Shown: positions 19,631-32,655 of the stretch, piece by piece
How positions within the stretch are numbered: the stretch's first letter is position 1
Layout of the letters: each line of letters begins with the position of its first letter
Assembly (NCBI RefSeq): GCF_011075055.1
Contig: NC_058137.1
Span: forward strand, 27,699,463-27,763,462
Reading direction: 5' to 3'
Source: Mangifera indica
Lineage: Eukaryota; Streptophyta; Magnoliopsida; Sapindales; Anacardiaceae
Length of the DNA stretch: 64,000 nucleotides
Position numbers and translations under genes: made by a program
Notes under the pieces: model-generated
Told to the model about the DNA's origin: nothing
What the model saw: only the letters and a program-made list of their open reading frames with translations
Database searches by the model: none

Positions 19631-19760
19631 TGCCAAAAAACAATTTCCCACCCAAAGTTTGACAAAATGACAAATTTTCATCATTAACTTTGAATAAGCC
19701 ATATACCCACTCATCATCTGATTTTATTAGTATATTATATTAATTTAAAGTAAATTACAA
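19631..19760. mobile_element. One-ended remnant of foldback family 1
   Basis: TGCCAAAAAACAATTTCCCA then CCCAAAGTTTGACA matches the left end and sub-terminal part of the family (including a CATTAACTTTGAA... / ATACCCACTCAT equivalent). No matching right end was found nearby. Confidence 0.5.
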
Positions 19761-20980
19761 ATTTACCTTTATTGAAAAAACATGTATGCTTTCTTTCAAT
19801 AATAAATGATTTTGAATGAGGCAAAAATAATAGAAATATAATCATATTCATAAGATTGGCAAGTAAATATAAATTATATTCCTATTTTGAACCATTCTCT
19901 CCATTTTCTCTTCATAATTTGAATGACGTTTTCTTCTATCCTATTAGTTTAAAAGTAAAATAATTAAGCTTTTCTTTTGTTCAGGGAAAAAGAGACCCAA
20001 GAAGTGTTTTTGGTTTTTACTGAAATCAAATGAAAAAAGTAAAGAAATTGGGTCTGAAATTACAACTCTCCATATTTGATGCAATGACTCAAAGAGTTAT
20101 GGATTTTAAGTACAGCTAGTTTCAGTATATTTATTTAGAGATTTTGTAAAAATATTGAATTAGGTCGTCAAGTTTTATATTATTCTTTAGATAATGTTAA
20201 AAATAGTTATAATTCAGTATTTAATTTAATTGGTCAATTATTGGAGTTTCCATAATTCATGAATTTTAATTCAAATATTTCTATATAACAAATAGAATAA
20301 TGGGAATAAAATATTATTTTTGTATTATAATAATAATAATATAGTACAAGTTAAATTTTTTATTATTACTTCATGAATGGTCTATTTCAACTTTGTATCA
20401 TATAGAAATGGTCTGTTTTACCCTAAATCCTGATGAAAGAATGAGAATTTGTTATTTTATTAAACCTTAAGTGGAAAATAAAATTTTAATTTAATTTAAA
20501 ATTATTTAATTACTTGATAAAATATTATCTATATACGCATACTATATCCTTAAATATATATATATAAATAATTTTATTAGAATTATTAATACACATACAA
20601 TTTGCCAGGCCCTACGACACAAGAAATTCCAGTAAAAGTCCAAACACAACAAAAGAGAAAGTAACCAAGCTTGCAATGCATGGCTTTGAAAAGGAAAACG
20701 AAAGAAAGTAAAGAATTATTTGGCTCTTTTACATGTTCGAGTTCAAATTTTTCACTATGCAAAACCCAAAACTTATAGGGAAATACTTATAGAAAACCTT
20801 AAAGGGATTATAACTGTACGTAAAAAAAATTACACGAAGAACTAACAAATTCTATCAAGAAGAGAGAAAACAGTCAAACCCAGAAGAGAAAATACAACTT
20901 GAAAGAGAGCTGACCTTTAAAGTCTGAACCTTGAGACTCTGGCTTCTGTTACACGACAGAAAAAAATGAGACCCAGAGAG
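19761..20980. other. Intergenic spacer
   Basis: No gene is supported. At 20870-20990 the - strand reads like a plant promoter and leader (TTATATATTTTCTC followed by pyrimidine-rich sequence), but no coding exon could be tied to it. The SUI1-like ORF lies downstream on that strand, so a 5'-UTR intron connection is only a speculation. Confidence 0.3.
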
Positions 20981-21119
20981 AAAATATATAAGGGAGAGAA
21001 GGTCGATTGGGCCTTGTCCTTGGCCGACTCGAGGTAATTAATCTGTAGGCACCACCAATTGGATGGTGGATGTCAGATTTTCGTATTGTGATTAGGTTGA
21101 ATTTATCTTAATCTTTAAG

Positions 21120-21385
21120 CATATTGGAAATTTATTATGAAGATGAAGCTGAGGTTGAAGTCGAAGTCCACACGCTAAAGAAGACTTGTGGAGGCCCCGA
21201 TAGGGGGTGCGTGGCAGGGTATGAGTGGAAAAATCCAGAAAGGAAGTAGACTGAGACCTTCTTCGACAAGGGACCCGTTCTCTTCGAGCAGAAGGTTGTA
21301 AGAGGCCTTTCAATTGGGTGCTGAATATAACCTGACTCCTCTTTTGACTTGGGGGGATTCAAGCTCTCAAACAAGGGTAAGTTCG
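21120..21385. other. Coding-like stretch of unknown identity
   Basis: This 260-bp block is richer in GC than its surroundings. The + strand frame from 21139 reads EDEAEVEVEVHTLKKTCGGP and onward to a stop at about 21250. The - strand has an 80-codon open frame over the same bases. Neither matches a family I know and neither has a convincing start and splice context. It may be a decayed exon or a repeat fragment. Confidence 0.25.
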
Positions 21386-22089
21386 AATTAATTTGGATTC
21401 ATGTTGATTAGTTTAAAATCGAGCTTAGCTTACTCGGTTATGAATTCACCAGAAAAAGTTATCGTACAAGAAAAAAAACTTCAATACACTTGGCCTCATT
21501 ATATGACTCACTTCTTTACAATGAGTCTGAAATCCTTCTCATAATTGCTTTTAGAATAGTTTTAGATTTTATCAAATTCGATCCTAACCAATATCAAATA
21601 AAACTTGAGCTTGCCCGACTAATAAATTCTCAATAAGAATTCGAAATAGAAATAATTATTCAACTTGATTTAAACCCAACTTAACCCAAAATTACATTGA
21701 AACTGATAATTTAAAAAAATTAGATTAAAACCTCTAATTTTCATATTTAGCAATTATACGCGTATTAAAACTCTAACTCAACTCAACAATAATCTCAGCC
21801 AAACCTGGTTCAAAAAGAGCCCAACAGCAAGGTTTGCAGCCCCACAGTTGATGCATATCCATTATATTTTCTTCAATTGAAGTAGTCAATTTTTGTGTTT
21901 TCATATCCTCTAGATGCTAAAGAAGCTTCACACGTAGATAGAAAAGATGCAAGAGACTTACAAAAGATTTACAGACTGTTTGCTCAAGCTTGAAATCACC
22001 TCAACGTGCACAACGAGAATGGGAGGATGTACTTCTGCACTTTCTTTCTAGATCTTATTTTGAACTTGATATCACTCACTTTTTTACTA

Positions 22090-25000
22090 CTACTGCTTGC
22101 TTAGACTTCGAACAACAAACGGGAGAATGCCTCCATGGTCGAAATATGCCAATTCCACCTGCGCAAATGACATTTTTTCTTATGCTAGTTAAAATGCTTG
22201 AGCCAATATCAGTTAACCAACTACTGAAGATCAAATAAGCTACTATATACCTCAGTATCAAAGCGTACAATACATGTAAAGGATTTCCCGCTGTTGGTTG
22301 TGACAGTGACATCTTGGCCAGGCCTGATCTCACTGACTTTAGTTGGTAGGTCTATTGTGTAGCGCTCGTGACCAGTTAATCCTAGAGTTTCTGCATCCTC
22401 GCCTGGCTTGAAACACAGTGGAATGATCCCCATGCCAACAAGGTTACTGCAATGAATTCGCTCAAAGCTCTTGGCAATCACTGCTTTCACTCCCTGAGAA
22501 AGTTGATAAGTACATGAGAAAGGATTGAGGATTGAATACGAAATTCTACAAAGATATCAACTGCAAGAAAATAAGAACACACCAGAAGCTTGGGACCCTT
22601 GGCAGCCCAGTCTCTAGAGCTTCCACTTCCATACTCTGCTCCAGCTAGGACAATTGTGTCCTGCACAGCAGACTTATACCTCTGCAAGTAACAATTTGTC
22701 AGAACTAGTGCAAAAAATAGTATGCAACATCATTTTAATGTTACTCACCATTGCTACATCAAAAACATGAAGCTTCTCTCCAGTAGGAATATGAATTGTT
22801 TTAGGACCAACTTCTCCATTCAACAGCTTGTTGACAAGTCGAATATTGGCAAAGGTTCCTCTTGCCATCACTTCATCATTGCCTCGACGGCTGCCATAGG
22901 AATTGAAGTCCTTGTGATCCACCCCACGCTCAAGCAGATACTTTGCAGCAGGGCTGTCTTTGTGGATACTTCCAGCAGGGGATATGTGATCAGTGGTTAT
23001 GCTGTCACCAAAGTTGAGCAAGCAGTAGGCATCTTTCACTCTGTGAGGACCTGGTGGCTCTGTAGTCATGTTATTGAAATATGGAGGCTCGTGAATGTAG
23101 GTAGAGTTGGGATCCCAAGAGTAAAGAGTGGAAGTGGGAATAGAGAGCTCATTCCACATAGGATTCCCCTTTGTAACTGCCTCATAAGTGCTCTTGAACA
23201 TATCAGGCAAGACACTGGATTGAACAACCTACAGCGAGACATTCCACGTTGAAACTAAATAATTAGACAATGTCAAGTTCAGTATCTTCCGTATGTTCTC
23301 CAGGGTAACACAACTTACCTCTGTAATTTCTTCATTGGTAGGCCATATATCCTTGAAGTACACATCCTTTCCATCCTTCCCAGTTCCAATTGGCTCCTTT
23401 TCAAAGTCTATGTCAACCTGAAAATAACAAATCACAAGAATTGACCACCAGTTTTACGCAACATAAATAATAATTTAGTCCGGTTGTACTTAGAGAGATT
23501 GACGGGACTGTAAACAAGATAAAAAGCATGTACTTTGTAACAAGAAATTTAGGCCACTAAATATATTATATTACTTACAGTGCCAGCAAGAGCGTAAGCA
23601 ACAACTAAAGGAGGTGAAGCAAGATAGTTAGCTCTTGTCAGAGGATGCACACGGCCTTCAAAGTTTCGATTACCAGAAAGCACAGCTGCTGCAACAATGT
23701 CTGCACAAGTAAATTCAAAATGAATTAGCTTCAAAACACAGAAATGATGATTCATAAACTGCCAAAAAAAATTTATAATCAAATTGGTCAATATAACATG
23801 AGCAACCAAATTAGAATTTTATGTTAATATTCAAACATAACAGATTCATAAACTCTAAAAATAATAATAATAATAGTGGACACTTCTACCATTTTCTGAT
23901 ATGGCAGCACTAACTGATTCATCAAGCTCTCCAGAATTTCCAATACATGTTGTGCAGCCATAGCCAACAATGTGAAAGCCCTGCTGGTTCAAGTATTTTT
24001 GCAGACCACTACAGACACCAAAACATTAACTGTAAGTAACTCCTCCTATACAGAAATATACTAGAACCTTAAATGAATGCTAAACATTTATGACATACCT
24101 CTGGAGCAAATACTTTGTAACAACACCAGAGCCTGGTGCAAGACTGGTTTTCACCCATGGCTTAACCTGATTAATGATAATTTAAAAGTACATGTTATAA
24201 ATCCATATGAACAAAGACTGACTCACCAATCAAATAAATCAGTTTTTCCACTAGATATTTTTGTACTGTCATCTCAAAGGAACCATAAGTAAAATGGAAA
24301 AGGGCATCTGTTTAAGAAAAGACAAAACTAACCTCCAGACCCAGTTCACAAGCCTTTTTAGCGACAAGACCAGCTCCTAGCATGACACTAGGGTTTGATG
24401 TATTTGTACAGCTGGTTATGGCAGCAATAACAACACTACCTTGCTTAAGTTCAGCAGGCTGTCCAAGGAATGAAAATTTTGCCACTTTATCCTGCTCTTC
24501 CTTGGGTATGGCAAAACCCTGCAGTAAACAGAAAAATTAAATTTTGACAAGAGGGACAAATAATCATAAGCATCTATATAATTATTCAGTTGTGTAGCAT
24601 GTCTATTGTTGATTATTCATATTTCACGTCTGTGGATAGCTTTGTGAAAGCTGAAAACATAAGACCTGCTAAACTTTTCAACATTAAACAAGACCAAAGA
24701 ACCACACATTTCGGACTTCAAAGAAAAGATTTCCAAGATTTATGAATACTTTGTTTTAAGAATGAAATTTATAGAGACGTCTATTATTAGAATAAATAAG
24801 CATAGAAACTCCAAGCAATAGAAAGTATTCAGTCTACTGAAGTTATTGTTGCAACTCACCTTGAATCCAACTGGACTGTCAAGACATGCGTGCCAGTCAG
24901 CCTTCATGTCTTTCAAAGCTACTCGGTCATGAGGCCTGCAAATGAAAAGTAAAAAGAATGAACCGTGGCTTAGGGGATACACCAAAAGAAGCACCAAATC

Positions 25001-28000
25001 AATAATACCCCTAAGCTGTAAAGATATACCGTTTTGGTCCTGAAATAGAGGGTTCAACGCCTGCTAGGTCCAACTGCAGATAAGATGAGTATGCTCTTTC
25101 TTGTTGAGGCTGTATCATTAAGAAAGACCTTTAACATCAGACCTGAGATGCTTATCTTCAAAAAGAGTAAGATGCACCAAGAAGAGAAAACCTTTTACCT
25201 CATTGTAATCGACAAACATTTTGTTCGCACGCAGATATTCCTCAATCATTGTGACCTAAACTATGGGAACTAATTGTTACAACAGTTCATGTAATTACAA
25301 TCAAAAACCACAAAAATTTAGCACCAGCTCCAGCCTCCTCGAAAAAGAAAGAAAGGGAAGAACTCACTGTCTCATTGCTTCTTCCAGTTAACCTCAGATA
25401 CTGCAATGTAACATGATCTACAGGGAAGAAACCCATGGTTGCTCCATATTCAGGAGACATGTTTGCAACGGTGGCCCTATCAGCCAAAGATAGTTCACCC
25501 ATACCTTCCCCTACAGACATATAAATTAACTAGTTATACATATAATTATGATGGATATCTAACTGTTGAATTTAATCGCTTTATTATACTTACCATAAAA
25601 CTCAACAAACTTGCCAACAACACCATGCTTCCTCAACATTTGAGTAACAGTCAAAACCAAGTCAGTAGCTGTCACACCATTACGCAACATCCCACTCAAC
25701 TTGAATCCAACAACACCAGGCAATACCATACTCATGGTCTGTCAATGTTGTAATTTACAGCATTAGTATCAAAAACAGAGAAGCAAACTGTAGGAACAAA
25801 ACCAGTGAGTGGCGAGAATGTGCATGCAACCATAGGTTTGAGTCAGTGCAATACAAGAAAAACGGCATGAAGAGGACTTCATGTCCTAACTAAAGCCATG
25901 ATGTCTGCTTATGAAAGTTTTAAATGCAATTATGAATAGCATAATGAAAATTGTGTTTTTTTTTTTTTTACAAAAAAGTGTTAATAACACTGATAAATCA
26001 GTTCCTAAATCATCTCAAAAAGGAAATTGAAGGAGTATCCAGGATGCTCTTCACTGTTAACATCTTGAAACTATCCATATATAAGTTGTCTGGTAGTCAC
26101 AAGAAGAAATGAAACAATAAAGAATATCATACTGTACCTGACCAAGCATTGCAGCCTCAGCTTCAATTCCTCCAACTCCCCAACTAGCAACTCCCAACCC
26201 ATCAATCATAGTTGTGTGGGAATCAGTACCAACCACACTATCAGGGTAGAGAACATTATCAGTGTTAAAGACAACCTGTCCAAGGTACTCCAAGTTGACC
26301 TACAAATTCATTAGAATGTAAACTGAATACCAATGAATCAATTATAATTTACCTTGTGTAAATTCAAACAAATGAAAAAAATTGATAACATGCACATTTT
26401 ATCACCTAGTTCACAAGAAATTATACAGTGAAACTTAACCATCCAGACACTCTTAAGGTACATGAGAGACAGCAAGTCAGCACCTTTCTGAGAGTGTTAA
26501 CCTTTAAACTGGTTCAATGATTCCTAATGCAGTAAAATTCTAATGCAATCATCATATAATCTTCTTCACCTGGTGAACAATTCCAGAACCGGGAGGAACA
26601 ACAAGCATATTATGGAAAGCAGATGACCCCCACTTAAGGAAAGCGAATCTCTCTTTGTTCCTCTGAAATTCAAGTTCCATATTTCTTTGTACTGCATTTT
26701 CTGATCGCGCTACATCAACCTGAACTGAATGATCAATGACAAGATCGACCGGAACCTGGATACAAATATGTTATGTTAAACTATGTGAAACTATATGTTA
26801 TGCAAATATAACCTCAATCAACAGCTCAGATAAAAAGATGAAATGTGAAAATATCCAAAATTCACCAAAAATTCTGTGCTCAATCATGATAACAAACCAA
26901 TGGGTTGATCTTCTTTGGGTCGCTGCCCAGATTCTTCATGGCATCCCTCATACAAGCAAGGTCAACAACAGCTGGTACTCCAGTAAAATCCTGGTCAAGA
27001 AACCAATCTTTATCGAGTGGAATTCATGCCTCATGACTAAAACTAGAGTAATTTTTGAATTTATTTAATGAACCTGTAAGAGAACACGAGCAGGCTTGAA
27101 GGGAATTTCAACTTGTTTTGGTGAAGTATTCTCCCAATCAATAATCTTTTCTACATCATCCTTGCTAACTTGGAAGTTGTCACAATTACGTATTGCAGAT
27201 TCCAAAAGGATCCTTACTGAGTATGGCAGTCTATCTGATAAATACAAAAGAAAGAATAACAATTAAAGTAAAACAATAAGGATCAGAGTACAGTAGTTTG
27301 AAGGCTAGTCAATAAAAAAAAATTTCATCTAATATGGATTCAAAGTACCATCAACAATAAAACATGTCATAACAAGCTTTATACATATATATATGCTTTA
27401 AAATGTCTACTCATCCAATAGTATAGGATGGATGAGCATACCAACTCTTGGATCATTCAAAGCAGGTAAGCTGTAGAATTTTCCAAACTCTCCACCCCCA
27501 GGTTTGGGAAGACTGGTCAGTATTCCCTTGAATGCATGATCAGGAGCTGAAACAATTCAACAATAAAAGTGTTACACTTGATGGATCATTCTTTGACTGA
27601 TAATAAAATTCATATATTATAAAACCAAGGAAATCACAAAATGCATAACTAAGTCAGTTATTCATCCAAAGAAGAAGCTTTAAAGTTCCATTGTTGTTCA
27701 ATGAACCTCAATAGGTGAATAAAATAAATGAATAAACCAAGTACATAAACACAAAGCTGCAACTCTGTCTTTCTTCTTTCTTTTTTTTTTTTTCTGGGTC
27801 AACCAGTTTAAATAGAGCTTCAGCTAGAAAAAATAATGTAAATAAATGTTTTAATAAATTTTCCTCCTTATTAACCATTGAAAAACATAAACTGATTAAA
27901 ATAACAACTATAGAGAAACTAAAAAAGCACAGCCAAATGAACAGAATTTTTATCACTGGCCTTACATCACCGAACTATAAGAACTGAAAAATTAAATAAA

Positions 28001-29030
28001 CCATGAAACTATTCAATTCAGCCACGAAAAATCAAACCAAACCCAACGATAACAAATGATCATTTTGGCTAAGCTAAATTACTCAATGATATGGAAATTG
28101 TACATTGCATTCCCAGTCTCCTAATCAACCAAACTGAAACGCTCAAATCATTAAAAAGTACCCCTGTAATTTAATCAACGTCACTTATAAACACAACTGT
28201 TCACTAAACCAAGCCACAACTCTATCCATCTCCAAGATTGCCTTATCAACCATAACGAGAAACAAAAAAAAAAAAGCATAATTTCACACAAAAAACGACG
28301 ATCATCCTGAAAAACTACCCAAAAATTAACTCCATTTCCCAGCCATTTCTCATCCAAGAGCAATCGACTCATCAAGAAAACGTTTCCATTTCCCGCCATT
28401 TTCTCGCAACCAAGCAGAAAACACTCCAATTACATCCAATACCATTTACTCTGCTTCAACCACAAACTAAACAAAACTAATACAAAAATTCACAAAACTC
28501 TACCTTTTTCTCATCAACCAAACAGAAAACACTCCAAACTATCATCAATAAACCAACTTTGTTAAGATTTAAGCACAAAACTCACAGAATTACCCAAAAA
28601 AAAAAGAGGGACAAAATCAGTTAAAATTTCCAACGTTTCACCCGAACCCAAAAAAAACAAAAACACTCAACATTAAAAGAGACTTTTTTTTTAACAAAAA
28701 CAAAACTTAACAGACTTACGCACCCAAAGTCGCAATCTTTCGCTCAAACCGTTCCAGAACCGGACCAGAAATCCTGGCCTGAGCGCGAAGGCTGACTGGC
28801 GAGCGCCATTCGACTCTATGGCTCCACCGCGGCACGGCGCACCGCAACACCGGCGAGAAACTCAAAGACCGGTACTTCTGGTTGACAAAAGAAACAGACG
28901 ACTGAGCCGAAGTGTAAGCAGACGCCGCCGTTTTAGATAAAGCAGGCGAAAGCGACAACGAAGAAGAGAATCTCGTGAAACACGTCGTCGCAAAACGAGC
29001 ACGAGAAGCCGAACAACTCAACATACACAT
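22090..29030 (-). CDS. ACO: Aconitate hydratase, mitochondrial-type (20 exons)
   Basis: Exons in transcription order: 29030-28724, 27546-27442, 27234-27074, 26990-26898, 26755-26570, 26299-26138, 25738-25594, 25510-25368, 25255-25199, 25109-25030, 24935-24860, 24518-24333, 24166-24099, 24008-23890, 23700-23579, 23417-23319, 23228-22749, 22681-22583, 22493-22251, 22158-22090. They total 3000 nt, 999 aa, with every junction GT-AG and in phase. The enzyme interconverts citrate and isocitrate (TCA or glyoxylate pathway) with a [4Fe-4S] cluster. The cluster cysteines are C542 (SCTNTS) and C608/C611 ([12 protein letters not shown]); the 66 and 3 spacing equals that of IRP1/aconitase 1. The [11 protein letters not shown] substrate-site motif and [17 protein letters not shown] are intact. 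About 95 N-terminal residues rich in Ser, Arg and Ala with few acids look like a transit peptide. One oddity is FERIHCSN, where the family has RIHRSN. The first donor is GTGCGT, six bases before a GTAAGT that would break the frame. Confidence 0.97.
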
Positions 29031-29171
29031 TTCGCTCGTTCACTTTCAAAATTAACTATTAAAAAGAAAACCAAATTAATTTAAATTGAATCAAATTGAA
29101 TGGCGACTCAGCTCACAAGCGAGTAGTGCATGTGAAGTGATAGAACTTCGTTACAGAGATGACGACGACGG

Positions 29172-29184
29172 GGTTTATATACGT
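29172..29184 (-). promoter_or_regulatory. Probable TATA box of the aconitase gene
   Basis: On the - strand the sequence reads CGTATATAAACCC, about 140-150 bases before the start codon at 29030. This would leave a 5' leader of roughly 110-120 bases. Confidence 0.55.
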
Positions 29185-29299
29185 AGCAGAGTGAGAGTGG
29201 GGTTTTGTGTTGACCGTCGGATGGTTTTTGGAGGGGAAATGGAGGGTGGAGATTAGATGGAAGTGTATAGTTGACCTTTTGACTCTTCATTTGGTAGAT

Positions 29300-29880
29300 T
29301 CGTGGCTTTTCTAGATAATCGGGAATTATTCCTTTTTAATCATACTTTTAATTAGCGTAATTAATGTATAATTGTTGGTATTAAAGGCGCGTGCTCTGTC
29401 AATCACAGGGCTCATAATTTCATATTTTTGTGAGAAAAAGAGGGTGGCAACTGCCAAGCCAGCACTTTTGGCCAATAATTAACATTATATTAATAATACA
29501 GATTTATATGAATTGGACAAGAATAATTAGAATTACAATATTATCCTTTATATTTCAAACTAACATTTTTTTTAACTTAAACTTGATTTCAATTAATAAT
29601 CCAAGCTCAAATAGGATCCACGTTTATTATTGATAAGGTAAAAGTATCCTTAAAATAATATCAAAAAAATGATTATGATGGGGGAAAGGTGTCACTTAAA
29701 AATATTTACTAGGCTCAACGTAATCAGAACAATGTTTAGGAACAAAATTGTCATTTACCAGTTGAATTGGAAAGCCATGTTGATGCTTTGTTCTTCGGCA
29801 ACTTGCCACGCGGATTTGGATGCCGATAATGCAGGGCATGCCCATCAATAATTAGATGGTCAAAAAACTTATTCTCACAA
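29300..29880. other. Upstream spacer of the aconitase gene
   Basis: No gene is seen. A moderately GC-rich patch at 29760-29840 (GCCACGCGGATTTGGATGCC) has no supported reading frame. Confidence 0.4.
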
Positions 29881-29884
29881 TCCG

Positions 29885-30230
29885 TTAGATTTTATTATTT
29901 TTATGAAAGGTAAAATTATTATTTATTTAAATTTATATTTTAAAATTATTCTTAAATTTTAAAATTTTGTTTTTATCTCGTAATTTTATATTTTTTAATT
30001 TAAAAACTGACTTTATCTCTTGTATTTTTTTTATATACAATTGTCTTCTGTTTTTTAAAAAATTTCAATTTCACCCCTTTTTTCAGCTTCAGTTTTTTAT
30101 CACTGCTGACATTCTTCTCCTGTGTCTCTAACATCCTTCTCTATTGAAACCAAGCTGCCGATGTCCTTCTCCCTCCCATGGTGACTCCTGTTAGTGCAAA
30201 ATCAGGCTGAAATCAAATTTTCACTCCATA
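29885..30230. mobile_element. Half-copy of foldback family 2
   Basis: It follows the left half of the 13.39 kb element in order. First come the AAATTATTATTTATTTAAAT type end and the AATTTCAATTTCACCCCTTT block. Then come the GACATTCTTCTCCTGTGTCT region, CATCCTTCTC, CCATGGTGACTC, and the GCAAAATCAGGCTGAAAT equivalent of ACAAAATGAGGCTGAAAT. No right arm follows. Confidence 0.65.
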
Positions 30231-30539
30231 CCTGTAAGTAAGTCTTTCACCTCAACCAAATTAAAAACAAGCTTTTTCTGTACCACCAGTGGAATGACAT
30301 ATGTTTTGTAGTATTCTGTAGAAACAAGAACTGTGAAATGAGGATCCTGTGCTTATGGTTGTTACTTGTCTTGTATATTAGACACAGGTGTAAGCCAAAA
30401 GGCAATCAATCTAAAGACCATTAGGATTATTAACCACCATCAAAATAATTACAAAGATCCAGTAGAGTAATTTTCAGGAATTCATTTGGCTTTTGGGTTG
30501 ATCTTATTAGTCTCCTTGCTTCTGAAATCATTGTTAATG

Positions 30540-31471
30540 AAACATACAAGCAACATTAAGCTTAACACGTTCAGTTCAGGCCTCTCTTCCAGATCAGCCA
30601 TTTCCTGAAGAAATCCATGACATTGTAAAAAAAAAACATAAGAAACCATTCCTCTAAGATGGCTAAACTAAAAGAACAAGCAATCAATAATACGCCAAGA
30701 TCTCTCTTTAAAATTAGAGCCTTTGACCAATGAAAAGGAAGGGATTTAGCGAAAACAAGGCTAATGAACATGACTAGTTATTTAGAGTTTCTTTCCCATC
30801 CCAGGTAAAGCACAAATAGAAAAGATATCCAATGAATACAGAGAGAAGCCATTTTTAGTTACCTCAGTGGTTGGAGCTTTCTTACGCTGCTCACTCAGCC
30901 AACATATCCATTCAACATAAATAGTCCAGATTGTAAGCAACCATTATGTCCAGGAATCAAAATACCAACAGCAAATAAAATTTCAGAGTTAAGGCTGCTG
31001 GCTAATGTCTCAACAAAACAGTGCAACGTGCTTCATGATCAAACCTTTTCTCTTTCACCAGCATACCATGGAAACTACTAACATAAGTTAATCTCAACAC
31101 AACAAAACCAGTGTATAGTCTCTTGGCATGATCAAATGAAGAACATTGCTATTACACCTCAAAAACATCATTGCACTTTAACAAATGATCAACATATATA
31201 CCTCAGCTAACCAAACAACTATACAACTTTATTGAATTTCCATGCATTTTTTCAGCAGAAAACAAGAACCCAGTTGCCAAATATAAACAAATATCAAATA
31301 ACAATTCATGAATGGCACAATAAAATTAAAAAAAAAAAAAAAGAAGCGAGACACTCTTACTGATTCAATCAAGCTCCCCAGTTCCGGTGAAGTAGCGGTT
31401 CCCTGCTTTGTCCACACTAGCCAAACGACGGCCGCTGGAAAACCCAGCAAGTTTGAAAAAAGCTTTGACAT
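30540..31471 (-). pseudogene. NDUFAF2-like (complex I assembly factor, 17.2-kDa subunit-related) pseudogene
   Basis: Four ordered blocks on the - strand match this family. Block 1 (31471-31361) starts MSKL and continues, after a frame change, as RRLASVDKAGNRYFTGTGEL. Block 2 (about 31057-31040) gives the KEKR equivalent. Block 3 (30916-30863) reads VEWICWLSEQRKKAPTTE and ends at a GT donor. Block 4 (30604 to about 30540) reads EMADLEER then, in another frame, ERVKLNVA. Disabling changes: the frame must shift inside block 1; TGA at 31367-31365 stands where the family has Gly (D-G-I); the acceptor before block 2 is GG instead of AG (31059-31058); the part between blocks 2 and 3 is scrambled; and block 4 needs a further shift. 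Intron positions are kept, so this is a decayed gene copy, not a processed one. In its intact form the family helps assemble mitochondrial complex I. Confidence 0.75.
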
Positions 31472-31910
31472 TTATCTCTTCTCCAGCATTAAACAATCTA
31501 AGAGTTGAATGAAGATGAAGAGAAATAAATCAAAATTATGCGCTTTCACGTTCACTTGTGTTGCCGGATGTATGTTGTATTGAAAAGCTGGGTTTCTCTC
31601 CGCCCGAATAAATATCCATTCCACGTCGGTTCAACCTATCCTTTGAACGTGTTTTCTTCTGAAAAATGAGTAATGCTTTCAACTGGATTGAATCCTTCAT
31701 GAATTAAGTTTGAATAAGTTATAAAATGGAGCTAACTTGAGTTCCATTGTTAAATTCAAGTGGAGGTGGTTTGAATTGGATTGCTAACTTGTTTCAACTG
31801 GGTTCAAAATAAATTCTGCTCAAAAAAACATGAGTTTGAGTTTAAACTTAAAAAGGGTTGTATGTTACTGACTTCGAATATAAGAGGTTTTCACTTATTA
31901 TACTTGTATC

Positions 31911-32655
31911 GGCCAAAGGACTATATCCCACCCAAAGTTTAAATGCGTTTCCAAAATCATTTCTACGTAGTTTAAAAGTTCTAAAATCTCACCTATAACG
32001 TAATTGCTATTAGAGACAGAAGTAAAATTGTTATTTTATTAATAATATTAAAAAATATAAAATTCATTATATTTTTTCTCTAAAACTTTAAAAATTAACA
32101 ATTTTATCCATATCTAAAGTTTTTTAACTTTGACAAGTGATATTTCCTCTCAAATTTTTTCTTCACCTCTTTGGTCATCATCTTTGACGTCAACGATCTT
32201 TCCTCTTTACCCTAAACTGTTAGTCAATATATGTAAAAAAATCTGGAAAAGAGATCCAATAATAAAAAACGAAGACGAAGAGATATAGAATCTCTTCATC
32301 CAAATCTCTTCATTGACAAAGAAACTTCGTCGTCATCCTTTCCATTTTGTAGGAGAAAGTGGTTGAAGGAGAAGAAAAAAAATTCTAAGGTTTTAGTGGG
32401 AGGGGGGAGGAATGTGATTTTTCAAAATTAAAAAATTTTAAAAAAGATGAAATATTAATTTTTAAAACTTAAAAGGAAAAAATATGATAAATTTAATATT
32501 TTTTTAACATTATTAATAAAATAATTATTTTACTCATGTTTTAATAGAAAATTTTAATTCCAATTAATCAATATGTGAGACTTCAGATTTTTCAAACTGT
32601 ACAACTGTGATTTTGAGAATACAACTAAACTTAGGGGTGAAATAGTCCTTTGGCC
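31911..32655. mobile_element. Foldback MITE-like element, Mutator-type (family 1), copy with exact 9-bp TSD
   Basis: It begins GGCCAAAGGACTATATCCCA and ends with the inverse (GGTGAAATAGTCCTTTGGCC). It is flanked on both sides by ACTTGTATC (31902-31910 and 32656-32664), an exact 9-base target-site duplication. The arms are partly complementary inward (AAACTTTAAAAATTAACAAT against AATATTAATTTTTAAAACTT). No transposase frame is present. Confidence 0.9.

Noticed and set aside
22722..23252. 176-aa ORF on the + strand inside the aconitase gene
   Set aside because: It is antisense to the 160-codon aconitase exon 22749-23228, whose protein sequence is unmistakable.
28716..28723. Use of the strong GTAAGT donor for the first aconitase exon
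   Set aside because: It would add bases that put TGA right after the junction. The donor six bases earlier (GTGCGT) gives the in-frame, family-like [12 protein letters not shown].
31229..31471. 80-aa ORF MSKLFSNLLG... as an intact gene
   Set aside because: Only its first residues belong to the NDUFAF2-like frame. The conserved ASVDKAGNRYF part is in another frame, and the rest runs into intron sequence.
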